Shown: positions 26,083 through 35,169 of the stretch, piece after piece | How positions within the stretch are numbered: position 1 is the first letter of the stretch | How the letters are laid out: every line of letters starts with the position of its first letter | Source: an uncultured Desulfosporosinus sp. | Lineage (GTDB): Bacteria; Bacillota; Desulfitobacteriia; Desulfitobacteriales; Desulfitobacteriaceae | DNA: 49,837 nt | Direction of reading: 5' to 3' | Assembly: GCA_927405585.1 (NCBI GenBank) | Contig: CAKMJS010000055.1 | Span: 1 to 49,837, forward strand | Made by a program: the position numbers and the translations under genes | The notes under the pieces: generated by a model | Told to the model about the DNA's origin: nothing | The model's database searches: none | What the model saw: only the letters and a program-made list of their open reading frames with translations

Positions 26083-26466
26083 GCCCCATCCCCCTAACTC
26101 TTTTTCTTCTTACACCCTATTCACCTTGCACGTCCTTTAGAAGTGGAGGCAGATAAGTGAAGGGATTCTTATAATCAGCAACTGAAAGGAGTCCTTGAGG
26201 ACCGTATGGGTTAAATACGCTAAACTCGCTCTCTAAGCATCGAAAGCCCCATCCTAGAACAAAGCAAAGGACGCTGCGGTCTAGAGGGTTCAGGGGCAAT
26301 CTGAGGGCATCTGAAGCGGTTTGAGTTCAGGACGCAAATACGCTTTTCGTTTTTTCAGCCGAAAAGCGTATTTTGTATCCTCTTTTAATCACATTCCTCT
26401 CAGGAGTGTTGTATATAAACAAAGGAAACATTCAAAGTGTTAAAACAACAATTAAAAATATAGAGA
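26083..26466. other. 384-nt spacer between rqcP and yabP
   Basis: No gene is supported. It holds one strong hairpin (26,336-26,373) and presumably the yabP promoter. A minus-strand open frame at 26,117-26,299 has a plausible-looking peptide but a TTG start and no ribosome binding site. Confidence 0.5.
26336..26373. repeat. Perfect 14-bp hairpin
   Basis: AAATACGCTTTTCG and CGAAAAGCGTATTT flank a 10-nt loop rich in T. Ends in TTTT on the plus strand. It could terminate in either direction or insulate yabP from rqcP. Confidence 0.75.
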
Positions 26467-26502
26467 AAAGACAGAGTCTTTTAACCTTAAGACTCTGTCT
26501 TT
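26467..26502 (-). terminator. Terminator overlapping the rqcP stop codon
   Basis: AAAGACAGAGTCTT and AAGACTCTGTCTTT pair perfectly (14 bp). The rqcP TAA (26,487-26,489) is at the loop edge, so the last five codons are part of the stem. On the minus strand TTTTCTCT follows. Confidence 0.85.
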
Positions 26503-26750
26503 CGTTCATCACGAATCAATTCATAGAGGGTATGCGCTTCATTGGCCCTGACACTGTTTGGAATCGCTAAAACTTGGACTTCAAGAATGTGCTTCCCCAT
26601 TTCTAGGGTGATACGGTCCCCAACCTTCACTTCTGCGGAAGGTTTAGCAACCCTTCCGTTAATTACAATCTTTTCTCCAACACAGACATCTTTGGCAACT
26701 GTGCGTCGCTTTATCAGTCGAGAAACTTTTAAGTATTTATCAATGCGCAT
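26487..26750 (-). CDS. rqcP: S4-domain RNA-binding protein RqcP (YabO)
   Basis: Ribosome quality-control factor: with RqcH it adds alanine tails to nascent chains on stalled 50S subunits, stabilising the P-site tRNA (established for B. subtilis). The 87-residue protein is a single S4 domain: MRIDKYLKVSRLIKRRTVAK, KIVINGRVAKPSAEVKVGD. GGAAGGATG precedes the ATG. Position after hup and mazG and before yabP is as expected. Confidence 0.93.
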   Translation of the reverse strand: MRIDKYLKVSRLIKRRTVAKDVCVGEKIVINGRVAKPSAEVKVGDRITLEMGKHILEVQVLAIPNSVRANEAHTLYELIRDERKTES

Positions 26751-26793
26751 GCATGCACATCCTTCCTAAACAGTAAGTTGCATTTTTCGATAT

Positions 26794-26832
26794 ACAAAAT
26801 CAGGCTCCAGAAAACCTGGAACCTGATTTTGT
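26794..26832 (-). terminator. Terminator of hup
   Basis: ACAAAATCAGG pairs with CCTGATTTTGT, extended by an inner CCAG/CTGG stem. It lies 18 nt beyond the hup stop. The U-rich part is within the base of the stem. Confidence 0.7.
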
Positions 26833-26850
26833 AAAAATTTGTCCGAAGAC

Positions 26851-27126
26851 TCACTTTTGGACTGCGTCTTTAAGAGCCTTCCCTGCCTTGAAGCCAGGTA
26901 CCTTAGCTGCTGGGATCAAGATAGTTTCCTTCGTTTGAGGATTTCTTCCCGTTCGTTCCGCACGATCTTTTACTTCGAACGTCCCAAAACCAACCAGTTG
27001 GACTTTTTCACTTTGCGCCAAGGACTGCTCGATTGTAGCAAAAACGGCACTCACAGCCTTTTCTGCATCCTTCTTGGACATGTCAGCCTTCTCAGCAACA
27101 GCGCTAACTAATTCAGCCTTATTCAA
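26851..27126 (-). CDS. hup: HU family DNA-binding protein
   Basis: Histone-like protein that bends and compacts DNA as a dimer. The 91-residue protein shows the full family pattern: [47 protein letters not shown] and [17 protein letters not shown] ribosome binding site AGGAGGGAC is 7-8 nt before the ATG. Strong own terminator, so probably highly expressed on its own. Confidence 0.96.
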   Translation of the reverse strand: MNKAELVSAVAEKADMSKKDAEKAVSAVFATIEQSLAQSEKVQLVGFGTFEVKDRAERTGRNPQTKETILIPAAKVPGFKAGKALKDAVQK

Positions 27127-27210
27127 AAATAGTCCCTCCTAATAACTGATCTTATCACGACAATTTATATTTCGCGATAAATAATCAATCTCCTGCTTTT
27201 TTAATATATA

Positions 27211-28668
27211 TTACATTAATTTCCCACTTTTTTCTTGAGATTTAGCTTTTTCCCAAAAAACATCCATGTAATCTAGTGATAATTGTTCTAAATCTAGACC
27301 ATCTTTTCGAGAGAGCTCCACCATTTTGAGAAAACGTCGTTGAAACTTATGTATGCTGTCTCTAAGAACCTCTTCTGGATCAAGCTTTAGAAATCGTGAT
27401 AGATTGACGATCGAGAACATTAAATCGCCTAATTCCTCCCGAATGCCTATGCCATTAGATAATGCACCTTTAAGCTCTTGTAACTCTTCCTCAACCTTCC
27501 TCCAAGGCCCATCGATCTCTGACCAGTCAAAGCCGACCTTAGCGGCTCTACGTTGGGTTGAGGCGGCCAACATGAGTGCGGGTAACCCTAATGGATCATT
27601 GAAAAAGGCTATCTCATCATTTCCTCCTGACTTTTCCTCCTGCTTAATCCTATCCCACGTCAGAATCACATCATCGGCTGTGTCTACCTTTTCCTCTCCA
27701 AAAACATGGGGATGCCTACGAATCATCTTTTGAATAACCCCTTGGAGTACATCTTGAATATTAAATTCTCGTTCTTCAGAAGCAAGTTGTGCATGAAATA
27801 CAACTTGCATTAATAAGTCTCCCAACTCTTCACACAAATTATACATATCATTTTTCTCGATTGCGTCAATAACTTCGTAACTCTCTTCAATCAGACATGG
27901 TTTTAAAGAAGCGTGCGTTTGTTCAAGGTCCCATGCACACCCTCTGTCTGAACGTAATAAAGCCATTATATTAGTCAACTTAGAAAAAGATATAACCTCT
28001 GAGTTCGGCGGCAAAACTATTGTCGTCAAATGATCGTAGGTCCCGTGGTCTAACTCATAGAGGGGAAGCTTGTCCACCTGTTCGGCAGGGGTGCCAAGAG
28101 CTTTAGTAATATACACCCATGCATCATCTGGGTAGGAACTCATAAGGTCCAGTTTGACCTCTGAGGCCATTAATTTATCATACACTTGGGGAATTATCAG
28201 CCACTCCTTGCCTGTCAGTCCCTCCTCTTTAAGCGCATCATTATTACGTATCACGACCCCATCAATCGGATCGAACTTTAAGACTCTAAATATTTCATCG
28301 ACAAAACTCATGGCCGGATGGATTACTACTTCATATTCCTGTGCAAGCTTTTCACCAATAAGCTGTACAGTCTTCTCTGCAACCATAGGATGCCCTGGAA
28401 CCACATAGATAACTTCAGGACTCTTTATTAACTCTTGACGCAACTGCTCTGTGATGCTTTCATACACAGCCTCAAAGGAAGTTTCCCTAGCATAGACCTC
28501 ATCAAACGATTCAACACATATACCCTCGGTCATCAATTCTTGAACGCAGGGATGCTCTGCAGTCCGTGCAAAAATTTTCTTCGCCTGACATATACGCCGG
28601 TAGTTTCCAAGGGTTAACTGTTCAATTCCCGAAGGACCTAAGCCCATAACATGAAGACACGAGGACAT
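27211..28668 (-). CDS. mazG: Nucleotide pyrophosphohydrolase MazG with tetrapyrrole-methylase domain (YabN)
   Basis: A 485-residue fusion. Residues 1-220 form a tetrapyrrole (SAM) methylase-like fold (HVMGLGPSGIEQLTLGNY, YVVPGHPMVAEKTVQ). Residues about 245-480 hold two MazG units with EESYEVIDAIEKND, ELGDLLMQVVFHAQLA and REELGDLMFSIVNLSRFLK. MazG cleaves non-canonical nucleoside triphosphates; the job of the methylase-like part is unclear. The same fusion is found in Bacillus YabN. AGGAGGTG precedes the ATG. The spoVB flippase gene often found between spoVT and mazG is missing. Confidence 0.94.
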   Translation of the reverse strand: MSSCLHVMGLGPSGIEQLTLGNYRRICQAKKIFARTAEHPCVQELMTEGICVESFDEVYARETSFEAVYESITEQLRQELIKSPEVIYVVPGHPMVAEKTVQLIGEKLAQEYEVVIHPAMSFVDEIFRVLKFDPIDGVVIRNNDALKEEGLTGKEWLIIPQVYDKLMASEVKLDLMSSYPDDAWVYITKALGTPAEQVDKLPLYELDHGTYDHLTTIVLPPNSEVISFSKLTNIMALLRSDRGCAWDLEQTHASLKPCLIEESYEVIDAIEKNDMYNLCEELGDLLMQVVFHAQLASEEREFNIQDVLQGVIQKMIRRHPHVFGEEKVDTADDVILTWDRIKQEEKSGGNDEIAFFNDPLGLPALMLAASTQRRAAKVGFDWSEIDGPWRKVEEELQELKGALSNGIGIREELGDLMFSIVNLSRFLKLDPEEVLRDSIHKFQRRFLKMVELSRKDGLDLEQLSLDYMDVFWEKAKSQEKSGKLM

Positions 28669-28715
28669 TAATTCACCTCCTAGGAGTATATTACCATAAT
28701 TCTATAAACCTAGTA

Positions 28716-28744
28716 AAAAAAATAAAGCGGCAAGACCGCTTTAT
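28716..28744 (-). terminator. Terminator of spoVT
   Basis: ATAAAGCGG pairs with CCGCTTTAT (9 bp, 5-nt loop), followed by a long U-run on the minus strand. It lies 45 nt beyond the spoVT stop. Confidence 0.9.
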
Positions 28745-28751
28745 CCCTTCC

Positions 28752-28793
28752 AAGACTCACACCTCAATAAGCGTGAGTGTGGACGAGTTCACT
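28752..28793 (-). repeat. IS200/IS605-like end hairpin, copy C (short)
   Basis: Minus strand: AGTGAACTCGTCCACACTCA, CGCTTATTGAGGTGTGAGTC. It keeps the outer GTGAACTCGT and the terminal hairpin with TTATTGA loop of copy B but lacks the TTCAGCTAAAGCTGAAC part. It includes the spoVT stop codon. Confidence 0.5.
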
Positions 28794-29349
28794 GTTCCAT
28801 CTGCTTTGCTAAAAATCCAGCGGCAGTCTCGACTAATTTTATCTCCAACTCACCCATCTTAATACTAGGATCTTTGGACATGAGCATCACTGCACCAATA
28901 GGATCCCCTTGAGAAATAATCGGGGCAATAACTTCACTGGTATGTTTATTCTTTTCCTCTTCCTCACTGTCAGAACTATTACCCAAGACATGCTCCCCCG
29001 CAATACCGATATGAATAGTTTTCCTTTCTTCCATGGCTTGTTCTATGGCAGGCCCTACTGCTTTATTTAAATACTCCTTCTTGGACGCTCCTGCAACTGC
29101 GATAATCGTATCACGATCTGAGATACAAGTAATGTGCCCCGTTGCCTCGAAGAGAGAATCAGCATACTCTTTAGCAAATTCTCCCAGTTCTCGGATAGGG
29201 GAATATTTCTTCAGAATTACTTCCCCTTCTCGATCTACAAAAATCTCTAACGGATCTCCTTCCCGAATACGAAGAGTCCGACGAATTTCCTTTGGAATAA
29301 CGACACGACCGAGGTCATCAATTCTTCTAACAATACCTGTTGCTTTCAT
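28789..29349 (-). CDS. spoVT: Stage V sporulation protein T
   Basis: Forespore transcription regulator that tunes sigma-G genes. N-terminal AbrB-type swapped-hairpin domain (MKATGIVRRIDDLGRVVIPK, EIRRTLRIREGDPLEIFVD) and C-terminal GAF-like domain (about 60-186). Of two readings the ATG at 29349 (MKATGI) is the family start, with AGGAGG upstream; the longer one adds 33 residues. Length is 186, close to the B. subtilis protein. Repeat copy C begins at its stop codon. Confidence 0.95.
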   Translation of the reverse strand: MKATGIVRRIDDLGRVVIPKEIRRTLRIREGDPLEIFVDREGEVILKKYSPIRELGEFAKEYADSLFEATGHITCISDRDTIIAVAGASKKEYLNKAVGPAIEQAMEERKTIHIGIAGEHVLGNSSDSEEEEKNKHTSEVIAPIISQGDPIGAVMLMSKDPSIKMGELEIKLVETAAGFLAKQMEQ

Positions 29350-29476
29350 AAACGCACCATCCTCCTTTTGTCGTTCCCGAAAACTAACGTTTTCACGCTT
29401 TGTAATAAACCTTAAATTCAATGATAGTATATATCTAAGGATTGCCAATTATTCATTTATTTCCAATGTAAAACAA

Positions 29477-29502
29477 AAGAAGGCAATTTTAATTGCCTTC
29501 TT
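29477..29502 (-). terminator. Terminator of prsA
   Basis: AAGAAGGCAATT/AATTGCCTTCTT hairpin followed by TTGTTTTAC on the minus strand, 6 nt past the prsA stop. Confidence 0.8.
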
Positions 29503-29507
29503 GGTGA

Positions 29508-30452
29508 TTAACTTGCTGGCTGGTATTCTTTAGCATACTCGGTTTTTGCCTTACTACGCAGATCGTCGAAATAAGTCTGAAACTTAGTGTCTTTAGCCGT
29601 ATTCAAGGCATCGTCTTTCACTTGAGCTTTTAACTTTTCAAAGTCTGGCTCAACTGCGGGGGTGTGAGCCTCAACCAAGATGACATGATAACCAAATTCC
29701 GTTTTTACTGGCTCTGGAGAAAATGTTCCCACTTTTTGAGCAAAAGCGGCCGTATCAAACTCGGGTACCATCTGCCCTCTCGTAAAGGTCCCGAGATCCC
29801 CACCTGATTCATTAGCTCTATCTTCAGTGGATTTTTCTTTTGCGAGCTGTATAAAATCAGCACCCGCTTTCAGTTGGACGATAATGGCTTTGGCTTCCTC
29901 TTCCGTAGCAACTAAAATATGTCGAGCTTTTGCACTTTCAGGCTGTCCATAGCCTTCTTTATTTTGATCAAAGAATGCTTTGGCGTCTGTGTCACTTACT
30001 TCTTTTATATCTCCTGTTGCTTTTTCATAAACTGCTAAAAAGTTTTTCAATTCGGCTTCCGTCATACCTTGTTGTTTAAGCGTATTTTGGAATTCCTTTT
30101 CATCCCCAATATTTTTTTTAATGAGTTCCTCTTGCTCTTTGACTTTTGGATCCTCGATATCAAGCTTTTGATTCTTCACTTCTTGGGCAATTAGCTTCCC
30201 TTCGATCATACGGTCTAATATATAGCTTTTAATTTGTGGTAAGGCTGCTTTGCCTTCCTCAGTATCAAATTTCATACCTTGTTGTTCGTAAGTCTTTTGA
30301 GCCTCGGCAACTCGCTCCTCATAGTCTTTAATCAAAATTGATTCTCCGTTTACTTTTACTGCCCATTTACCGCCAACCAACGAAGAACACCCCGTGGTTA
30401 CAAGCATCAATACAAGGACTCCGAAAATCATCCCCACTCGAGACTTTCTCAT
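29508..30452 (-). CDS. prsA: Foldase lipoprotein PrsA (parvulin-type prolyl isomerase)
   Basis: Membrane-anchored foldase outside the cell membrane. The 314-residue precursor has a lipoprotein signal (FGVLVLMLVTTGC, lipidated Cys22), a SurA-type N-terminal chaperone region (about 35-165) and a PpiC/parvulin domain (about 170-265: KARHILVATEEEAKAIIVQL, GGDLGTFTRGQMVPEFDTA, TEFGYHVILVE). Lies between mfd and spoVT, a location common in clostridia. Confidence 0.93.
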   Translation of the reverse strand: MRKSRVGMIFGVLVLMLVTTGCSSLVGGKWAVKVNGESILIKDYEERVAEAQKTYEQQGMKFDTEEGKAALPQIKSYILDRMIEGKLIAQEVKNQKLDIEDPKVKEQEELIKKNIGDEKEFQNTLKQQGMTEAELKNFLAVYEKATGDIKEVSDTDAKAFFDQNKEGYGQPESAKARHILVATEEEAKAIIVQLKAGADFIQLAKEKSTEDRANESGGDLGTFTRGQMVPEFDTAAFAQKVGTFSPEPVKTEFGYHVILVEAHTPAVEPDFEKLKAQVKDDALNTAKDTKFQTYFDDLRSKAKTEYAKEYQPAS

Positions 30453-30490
30453 TTAGACACACCCTTTCATTTTGACATGAGAACAGTATA

Positions 30491-33400
30491 TCAAGGACTT
30501 GTCCTTGAAGCAATATTACAAAATGCAATGAGCACTTGTCGCACCGCCTCAATCACCTCTTCTTGATTAAGTGTTCGGATACGAATTTTGCAGCCTAGAT
30601 TTCCACCGTTCACAGTCTTAAAAGACAAAGGATAAGGGGAAGCCGAGGCAACTGCCATCAGACTCTCACCTGTCATGCCCATATCTGCGGCGAAACGGAT
30701 ATTAACACTTAATTTGGCTTGTTGAATTTGTTCGACTTTCAATGTGCTTGCCAGTAGTTTGATGCGAATAATCTCAATTAAGTGTTCAACTTCACGGGTC
30801 GGAGTACCGAAACGATCCACTAATTCGTCAACCATCTCGCTGAGTTGTTCCTCATCCCGAACCATGGCCAGCCGTTGGTATAATAAGGCCTTAACTTGGT
30901 TATCCACAACATAAGGGTCCGGTAAAAAGGCATCCACCTGAAGCTCAATGCTCGGTTCGAGGACTTCTTCAATCTTTTCTCCACGCAGTTCCTGAACTGC
31001 TTCCTTCAGCATCTGACTGTACATTTCAAACCCTACCGCTGCTAAATGCCCATGCTGTTGGGCACCTATCAAGTTCCCTGCCCCACGAATTTCTAGATCT
31101 CGCATGGCAATTTTAAAACCCGCGCCAAATTCAGTAAACTCACGGATTGCAGCCAAACGTTTTTCTGCTATTTCTGTTAGAACCTTTTGTGGTTTATACA
31201 AAAGGTAGGCAAACGCTTTGCGATGGGATCGCCCAACCCTCCCGCGCAACTGATATAGTTGGGACAATCCGAAGCGATCTGCCTCGTCAATTATTAGGGT
31301 ATTTACATTTGGCATATCCAGTCCTGTTTCGATAATAGTCGTTGAAACCAAGACATCGATTTCCTGTTCCAAAAAATCAAGCATCACCCGTTCTAATTCT
31401 GTTTCTCGCATTTGACCGTGGGCAACCCCAAACCTCGCTTCAGGAACCAATTGGCCCAAAAAATGAGTGACTTTATCCATATCCTCGACACGATTATGCA
31501 CATAGAATACTTGACCGCCCCGTTGAATTTCTCGCCTTATGGCGTCACGAACCACATCAGCCCGAAATTCTGTGACATACGTTTGTACTGGATACCGACC
31601 TTCCGGTGGAGTCTCAATAACACTCATGTCTCTAACTCCCACCAGCGACATATGCAATGTCCTCGGAATTGGAGTTGCCGACAAAGTTAGCACATCAACA
31701 TTTCCCTTCAAGGTTTTCAGTTTCTCTTTGTGGGCAACCCCGAAACGTTGCTCCTCATCGATGACCAATAAGCCTAAATCTTTAAATTTGATGGCATCAG
31801 AAAGAATGCGGTGAGTTCCCACAATAATATCAATCCGCCCTACCTTAAGCCCTTCTAATATTTCCTTTTGCTCCTTCTGGGACCGAAAGCGGCTTAGCAT
31901 TTCAATTGAAATCGGATATTCTATAAACCTTTCCCGAAAGGTATTAAAATGTTGTTGGGCTAAAATTGTGGTGGGAACGAGGACTGCCACTTGTTTACTG
32001 TCCTGCACGGCTTTAAACGCCGCGCGAAGGGCCACTTCCGTTTTGCCGTATCCCACATCCCCGCAAAGTAAGCGGTCCATCGGGCGTGAGCGCATCATAT
32101 CAAGTTTTACATCCGAGATGCTCTGAATTTGGTCCGGGGTTTCTACATATGGAAACTTCTCCTCAAATTCAGTCTGCCACACATTATCATGAGAAAAGGC
32201 AAAACCTTGGATTGCTTCCCTTTTGGCATAAAGTTTCACTAAATCAATCGCCATTTCTTTGACAGCACTGCGTGTTTTAGTTTTTACCTTGTACCACTCA
32301 GTTCCTCCAAGTTTATAAAGCTTGGGAAGTGATTCAGCAGCACTTCCCAGATATTTTTGGAGAAGATGCAGTTGATCTAAAGGGACATAAAGTCGATCTT
32401 CTCCAGCATAGCGAATCCCAAAGTAGTCCTTTTCTACCCCTCCAACCTCTAACCGCTCAATGCCCGTAAATTGACCAATCCCGTGGGAAACATGCACAAC
32501 ATAATCCCCGGCTTTAAGATCGGAGATGAATATACTCTTGGACGCAGGTTTGCTAGGCTTCTTGACAGCCGTCTTGCTCTCTCTTTTATAGATTTCAGTT
32601 TCAGTTAGAATAACTAATTTGGCGAGTGGTAACTCGAAGCCATGGTCGAGGGAATAGGGGTAGACATACACTTGTCCTTCTTGAACTGGATCTTTAAGTT
32701 CTTTGCGAGTGGCAGATAGTCCACGATCCTTTAAGCCCTGAATCAAACGCAGGGCATGATCTTCATCTCCAACAAAGAGAGCCACCACATTCCCGGCATC
32801 CTTGCGATGCTCAATCTCCTCGACTAACTTACTTGTTTTTCCCATGAAGCCCGTTAATGGGCGAGCGTTCAAGTTGAAAACTCGCTTTGGTGTGAGACCT
32901 GGAGCTTGTCGTAAAAGCGTTGAAAGACTGATTAATGGATGTCGCTCTCCGTGGATTAGGAGATCATTGTAGTCTATAAACTGAGTCTCAGGATGAACCA
33001 ACCCCTCACCGTGTTCAAGTTGATGAGTGAATTCAAGTAGACGCTCATTAGCTTGAAACTCTAACTGCTCTTTCAAGCGTAAAGGTTCATCTAAAACAAC
33101 AAAATGATCCTCCGGAAGATATGAGAAAAAGGGGACGAGTGGCGTATCAACTAAGCTTAAAACAGAATAAACATTTTCATCTAAGATTCCTTGTTCAAGG
33201 CGTTCATCCAAAAAATTTACTTTATTTTGTAAGCGTTCTGCAATATCCTTCTTTCCAGCACGAGTAAGACGGCCCGTTATTTTTCGAGCTTCTGCCCGAA
33301 CTGCAAAGCGAAGTTGCCCTAGCTCCTCCCTTGTGACAACATATTCCATGGCAGGAGAAATACACACTTTATTCACAGTAGCAATCGATTTCTGCGTGCC

Positions 33401-34030
33401 AAGGTCAAAGGTCCGAATGGAGTCGACTTCGTCATCGAAAAACTCAATGCGCACAGCCTCTCCGTCTAAGGGTGCAATATCTAAGATCCCGCCTCTTAGG
33501 GCGAACTGCCCTTTTCCCTCCACCGTCTCTACCCGTTCGTAACCACCAGCAGTTAAGGCAATAAGAACTTCGGCCAAACCATATCCTTTCCCCACTTCAA
33601 ACTCTAACGTATACTCTGTCCAGCGTTTCAGAGGAAATACACGCCGCTCCACTGCTAAGACGGAAGCCACGACAGTACACTTATGGTCCAGTGCCAGTCG
33701 ACTCATAACACGAATTCGATCTGAAGTCGTTTCCCTACTTCTACCTAAGACTTCAAAAGGAAGCCATTCTGTGGTGGGCAAGTGTAGAATGGTTTCTTCG
33801 GGGCACCAGGTCCGTAAATCGTTAGTCCACTTTTGGGCCTGCTCTTCCGAATAGGTTAGGATTAAGCCTGTTTTTGACTTTTGTAATAGCTGAGCGACAA
33901 AGGCTGCTTTTTGGCTTCCTGTTAAATCGTAAATCATTTGGGGCCAATCACCTTGGCTTAACGCTTGAGCGATTTCCTTAATATCAAGCCCCTGTCGAAG
34001 ATAGTCATGAATTGTATTCAAACCGCGCAT
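30491..34030 (-). CDS. mfd: Transcription-repair coupling factor Mfd
   Basis: Removes RNA polymerase stalled at DNA lesions and recruits UvrA. About 1,179 residues: UvrB-like N-terminal modules (1-360), RNA polymerase interaction domain (GDYVVHVSHGIGQFTGIERL), superfamily 2 helicase core with Walker A GDVGYGKTEVALR, DEEQRFGV and the RecG-like TRG region (RGRVGRSHRKAFAYLLY), and the C-terminal UvrA-regulating domain. The start is uncertain: the ATG at 34030 has GAAAGG immediately before it, while a TTG at 34021 (after GG) is better spaced. Confidence 0.96.
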   Translation of the reverse strand: MRGLNTIHDYLRQGLDIKEIAQALSQGDWPQMIYDLTGSQKAAFVAQLLQKSKTGLILTYSEEQAQKWTNDLRTWCPEETILHLPTTEWLPFEVLGRSRETTSDRIRVMSRLALDHKCTVVASVLAVERRVFPLKRWTEYTLEFEVGKGYGLAEVLIALTAGGYERVETVEGKGQFALRGGILDIAPLDGEAVRIEFFDDEVDSIRTFDLGTQKSIATVNKVCISPAMEYVVTREELGQLRFAVRAEARKITGRLTRAGKKDIAERLQNKVNFLDERLEQGILDENVYSVLSLVDTPLVPFFSYLPEDHFVVLDEPLRLKEQLEFQANERLLEFTHQLEHGEGLVHPETQFIDYNDLLIHGERHPLISLSTLLRQAPGLTPKRVFNLNARPLTGFMGKTSKLVEEIEHRKDAGNVVALFVGDEDHALRLIQGLKDRGLSATRKELKDPVQEGQVYVYPYSLDHGFELPLAKLVILTETEIYKRESKTAVKKPSKPASKSIFISDLKAGDYVVHVSHGIGQFTGIERLEVGGVEKDYFGIRYAGEDRLYVPLDQLHLLQKYLGSAAESLPKLYKLGGTEWYKVKTKTRSAVKEMAIDLVKLYAKREAIQGFAFSHDNVWQTEFEEKFPYVETPDQIQSISDVKLDMMRSRPMDRLLCGDVGYGKTEVALRAAFKAVQDSKQVAVLVPTTILAQQHFNTFRERFIEYPISIEMLSRFRSQKEQKEILEGLKVGRIDIIVGTHRILSDAIKFKDLGLLVIDEEQRFGVAHKEKLKTLKGNVDVLTLSATPIPRTLHMSLVGVRDMSVIETPPEGRYPVQTYVTEFRADVVRDAIRREIQRGGQVFYVHNRVEDMDKVTHFLGQLVPEARFGVAHGQMRETELERVMLDFLEQEIDVLVSTTIIETGLDMPNVNTLIIDEADRFGLSQLYQLRGRVGRSHRKAFAYLLYKPQKVLTEIAEKRLAAIREFTEFGAGFKIAMRDLEIRGAGNLIGAQQHGHLAAVGFEMYSQMLKEAVQELRGEKIEEVLEPSIELQVDAFLPDPYVVDNQVKALLYQRLAMVRDEEQLSEMVDELVDRFGTPTREVEHLIEIIRIKLLASTLKVEQIQQAKLSVNIRFAADMGMTGESLMAVASASPYPLSFKTVNGGNLGCKIRIRTLNQEEVIEAVRQVLIAFCNIASRTSP

Positions 34031-34077
34031 CCTTTCGGGTAACAAAAAAGATGAACGTCCCGTAAAGGACCCCCATT

Positions 34078-34280
34078 GCGAGGTTCGAGGTTCGTGGTTC
34101 GATCTTAGGATTATTACCCCAAGCCTCGAACCACGATTCTCGAACTACGAACTGCGATTTTGTCTACCTCTAATCTGGTAGGCACTTATACGATATTCGA
34201 GGTTCGAGATTCGAGATTCGATCTTAGGACTATTCCCCGCTTCGAACCACGATCCTCGAACTTCGAACTTCGAACTTCGC
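34078..34280. repeat. Two adjacent TTCG heptad hairpin elements
   Basis: Two roughly 80-90 bp copies (34,078-34,155 and 34,192-34,280). Each has a left arm of 7-nt units such as GGTTCGA GGTTCGT GGTTCGA, a shared centre TTCGATCTTAGGA then TATT and CCC, and a right arm of the inverse units (CGAACCACGAT, CTCGAAC, TTCGAAC). Each copy can form a long hairpin. They fill the gap between mfd and fin. Confidence 0.85.
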
Positions 34281-34288
34281 TTTTGCCC

Positions 34289-34465
34289 TTACTGATAAAC
34301 TATTCTTGACTTAATTTCCATGTCCTGTAGGCAATCAGGACAAAGTGCGTAAGCGACATTTCCAACAATATCCATTATAGGGTCAGCGTTATTGTTGGTC
34401 AAGTCATCTAACTCAATATCGCCTATAATTCGATCACAGGCATGACATAACTTCAATATCTTCAT
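34289..34465 (-). CDS. fin: Anti-sigma-F factor Fin-like protein (58 residues)
   Basis: A very short gene between pth and mfd, exactly where fin (yabK) lies in B. subtilis. Fin blocks sigma-F and helps the switch to sigma-G in the forespore (known for Bacillus). The protein starts MKILKLCHACDRIIGDIEL and has two zinc-knuckle CxxC pairs: C7/C10 and C42/C45 (LCPDCLQDME). GGAGGTGATTTTGGT precedes the ATG. The B. subtilis protein is longer, so this is a compact version; assignment rests on position and the cysteine pattern. Confidence 0.85.
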   Translation of the reverse strand: MKILKLCHACDRIIGDIELDDLTNNNADPIMDIVGNVAYALCPDCLQDMEIKSRIVYQ

Positions 34466-34522
34466 ACCAAAATCACCTCCCTAGCTAGTAGAATTGCCCC
34501 TAGCAAGGAAGGTTATACTCAG

Positions 34523-35080
34523 TTATTGATGATATAAATTCATAGCCCGGTCGGTTTCCCCTTTAATCCATAAATATGTCGCCTTTTCTGCCCGTCCTAA
34601 CACCTCATCCAACTGAGCAGTCTCATCTTCCGCAAAGGAGGAAAGGACATACCGAGCTGGGTCATACTCTTTAGGTGGACGACCCACGCCCAATTTCAGG
34701 CGCCAAAATTTCTCTGTTCCCAATTCAGCTAAAATAGATTTTATACCGTTATGGCCCCCTGCGCCTCCTTGATCACGCAAACGAATTTTTCCTAGTGATA
34801 AATCCATGTCATCATGGACAATTAGTAAATCCTTACCCAGTATTTTATAGAAATTGGTGAGTTCTCTCACTGAGCGACCGCTCAAGTTCATAAATGTATT
34901 GGGCTTTAAGAGCAAAATCCGCTCCCCTTCTATATTTCCTTCCGTCCATAATCCTTGGAACTTGGCACGGAATTGAAGCTTATACTCCTCTGCCAATAGG
35001 TCAACCAGCAAAAAACCAATATTATGGCGCGTCTCTGCATATTGAGGCCCTGGGTTTCCAAGACCGACAATAACCTTCAT
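34523..35080 (-). CDS. pth: Peptidyl-tRNA hydrolase
   Basis: Recycles peptidyl-tRNA released from ribosomes. The 185-residue protein starts [20 protein letters not shown] (catalytic His20 at the end of this segment) and continues with [27 protein letters not shown] and [22 protein letters not shown] precedes the ATG. It is divergent from the PRC-barrel gene and upstream of fin and mfd, as in B. subtilis (spoVC-fin-mfd). Confidence 0.97.
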   Translation of the reverse strand: MKVIVGLGNPGPQYAETRHNIGFLLVDLLAEEYKLQFRAKFQGLWTEGNIEGERILLLKPNTFMNLSGRSVRELTNFYKILGKDLLIVHDDMDLSLGKIRLRDQGGAGGHNGIKSILAELGTEKFWRLKLGVGRPPKEYDPARYVLSSFAEDETAQLDEVLGRAEKATYLWIKGETDRAMNLYHQ

Positions 35081-35169
35081 TCCAATCTCCTCCCAAGCAT
35101 ATTCAACCTAACCTCTGAATACATTCTTTAAGTATAAGCAACTAATCTTCACCGTAAGGGGGTGAACCT

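Noticed and set aside
26117-26299. 60-codon minus-strand frame ending in a plausible-looking peptide (FNPYGPQGLLSVADYK)
   Set aside because: TTG start without ribosome binding site, stop codon just upstream, no family recognised; could be a gene remnant but not supportable.
34078-34280. CRISPR-like array
   Set aside because: The repeats are 7-nt heptads in opposing arms without regular unique spacers; they form hairpins rather than repeat-spacer units.
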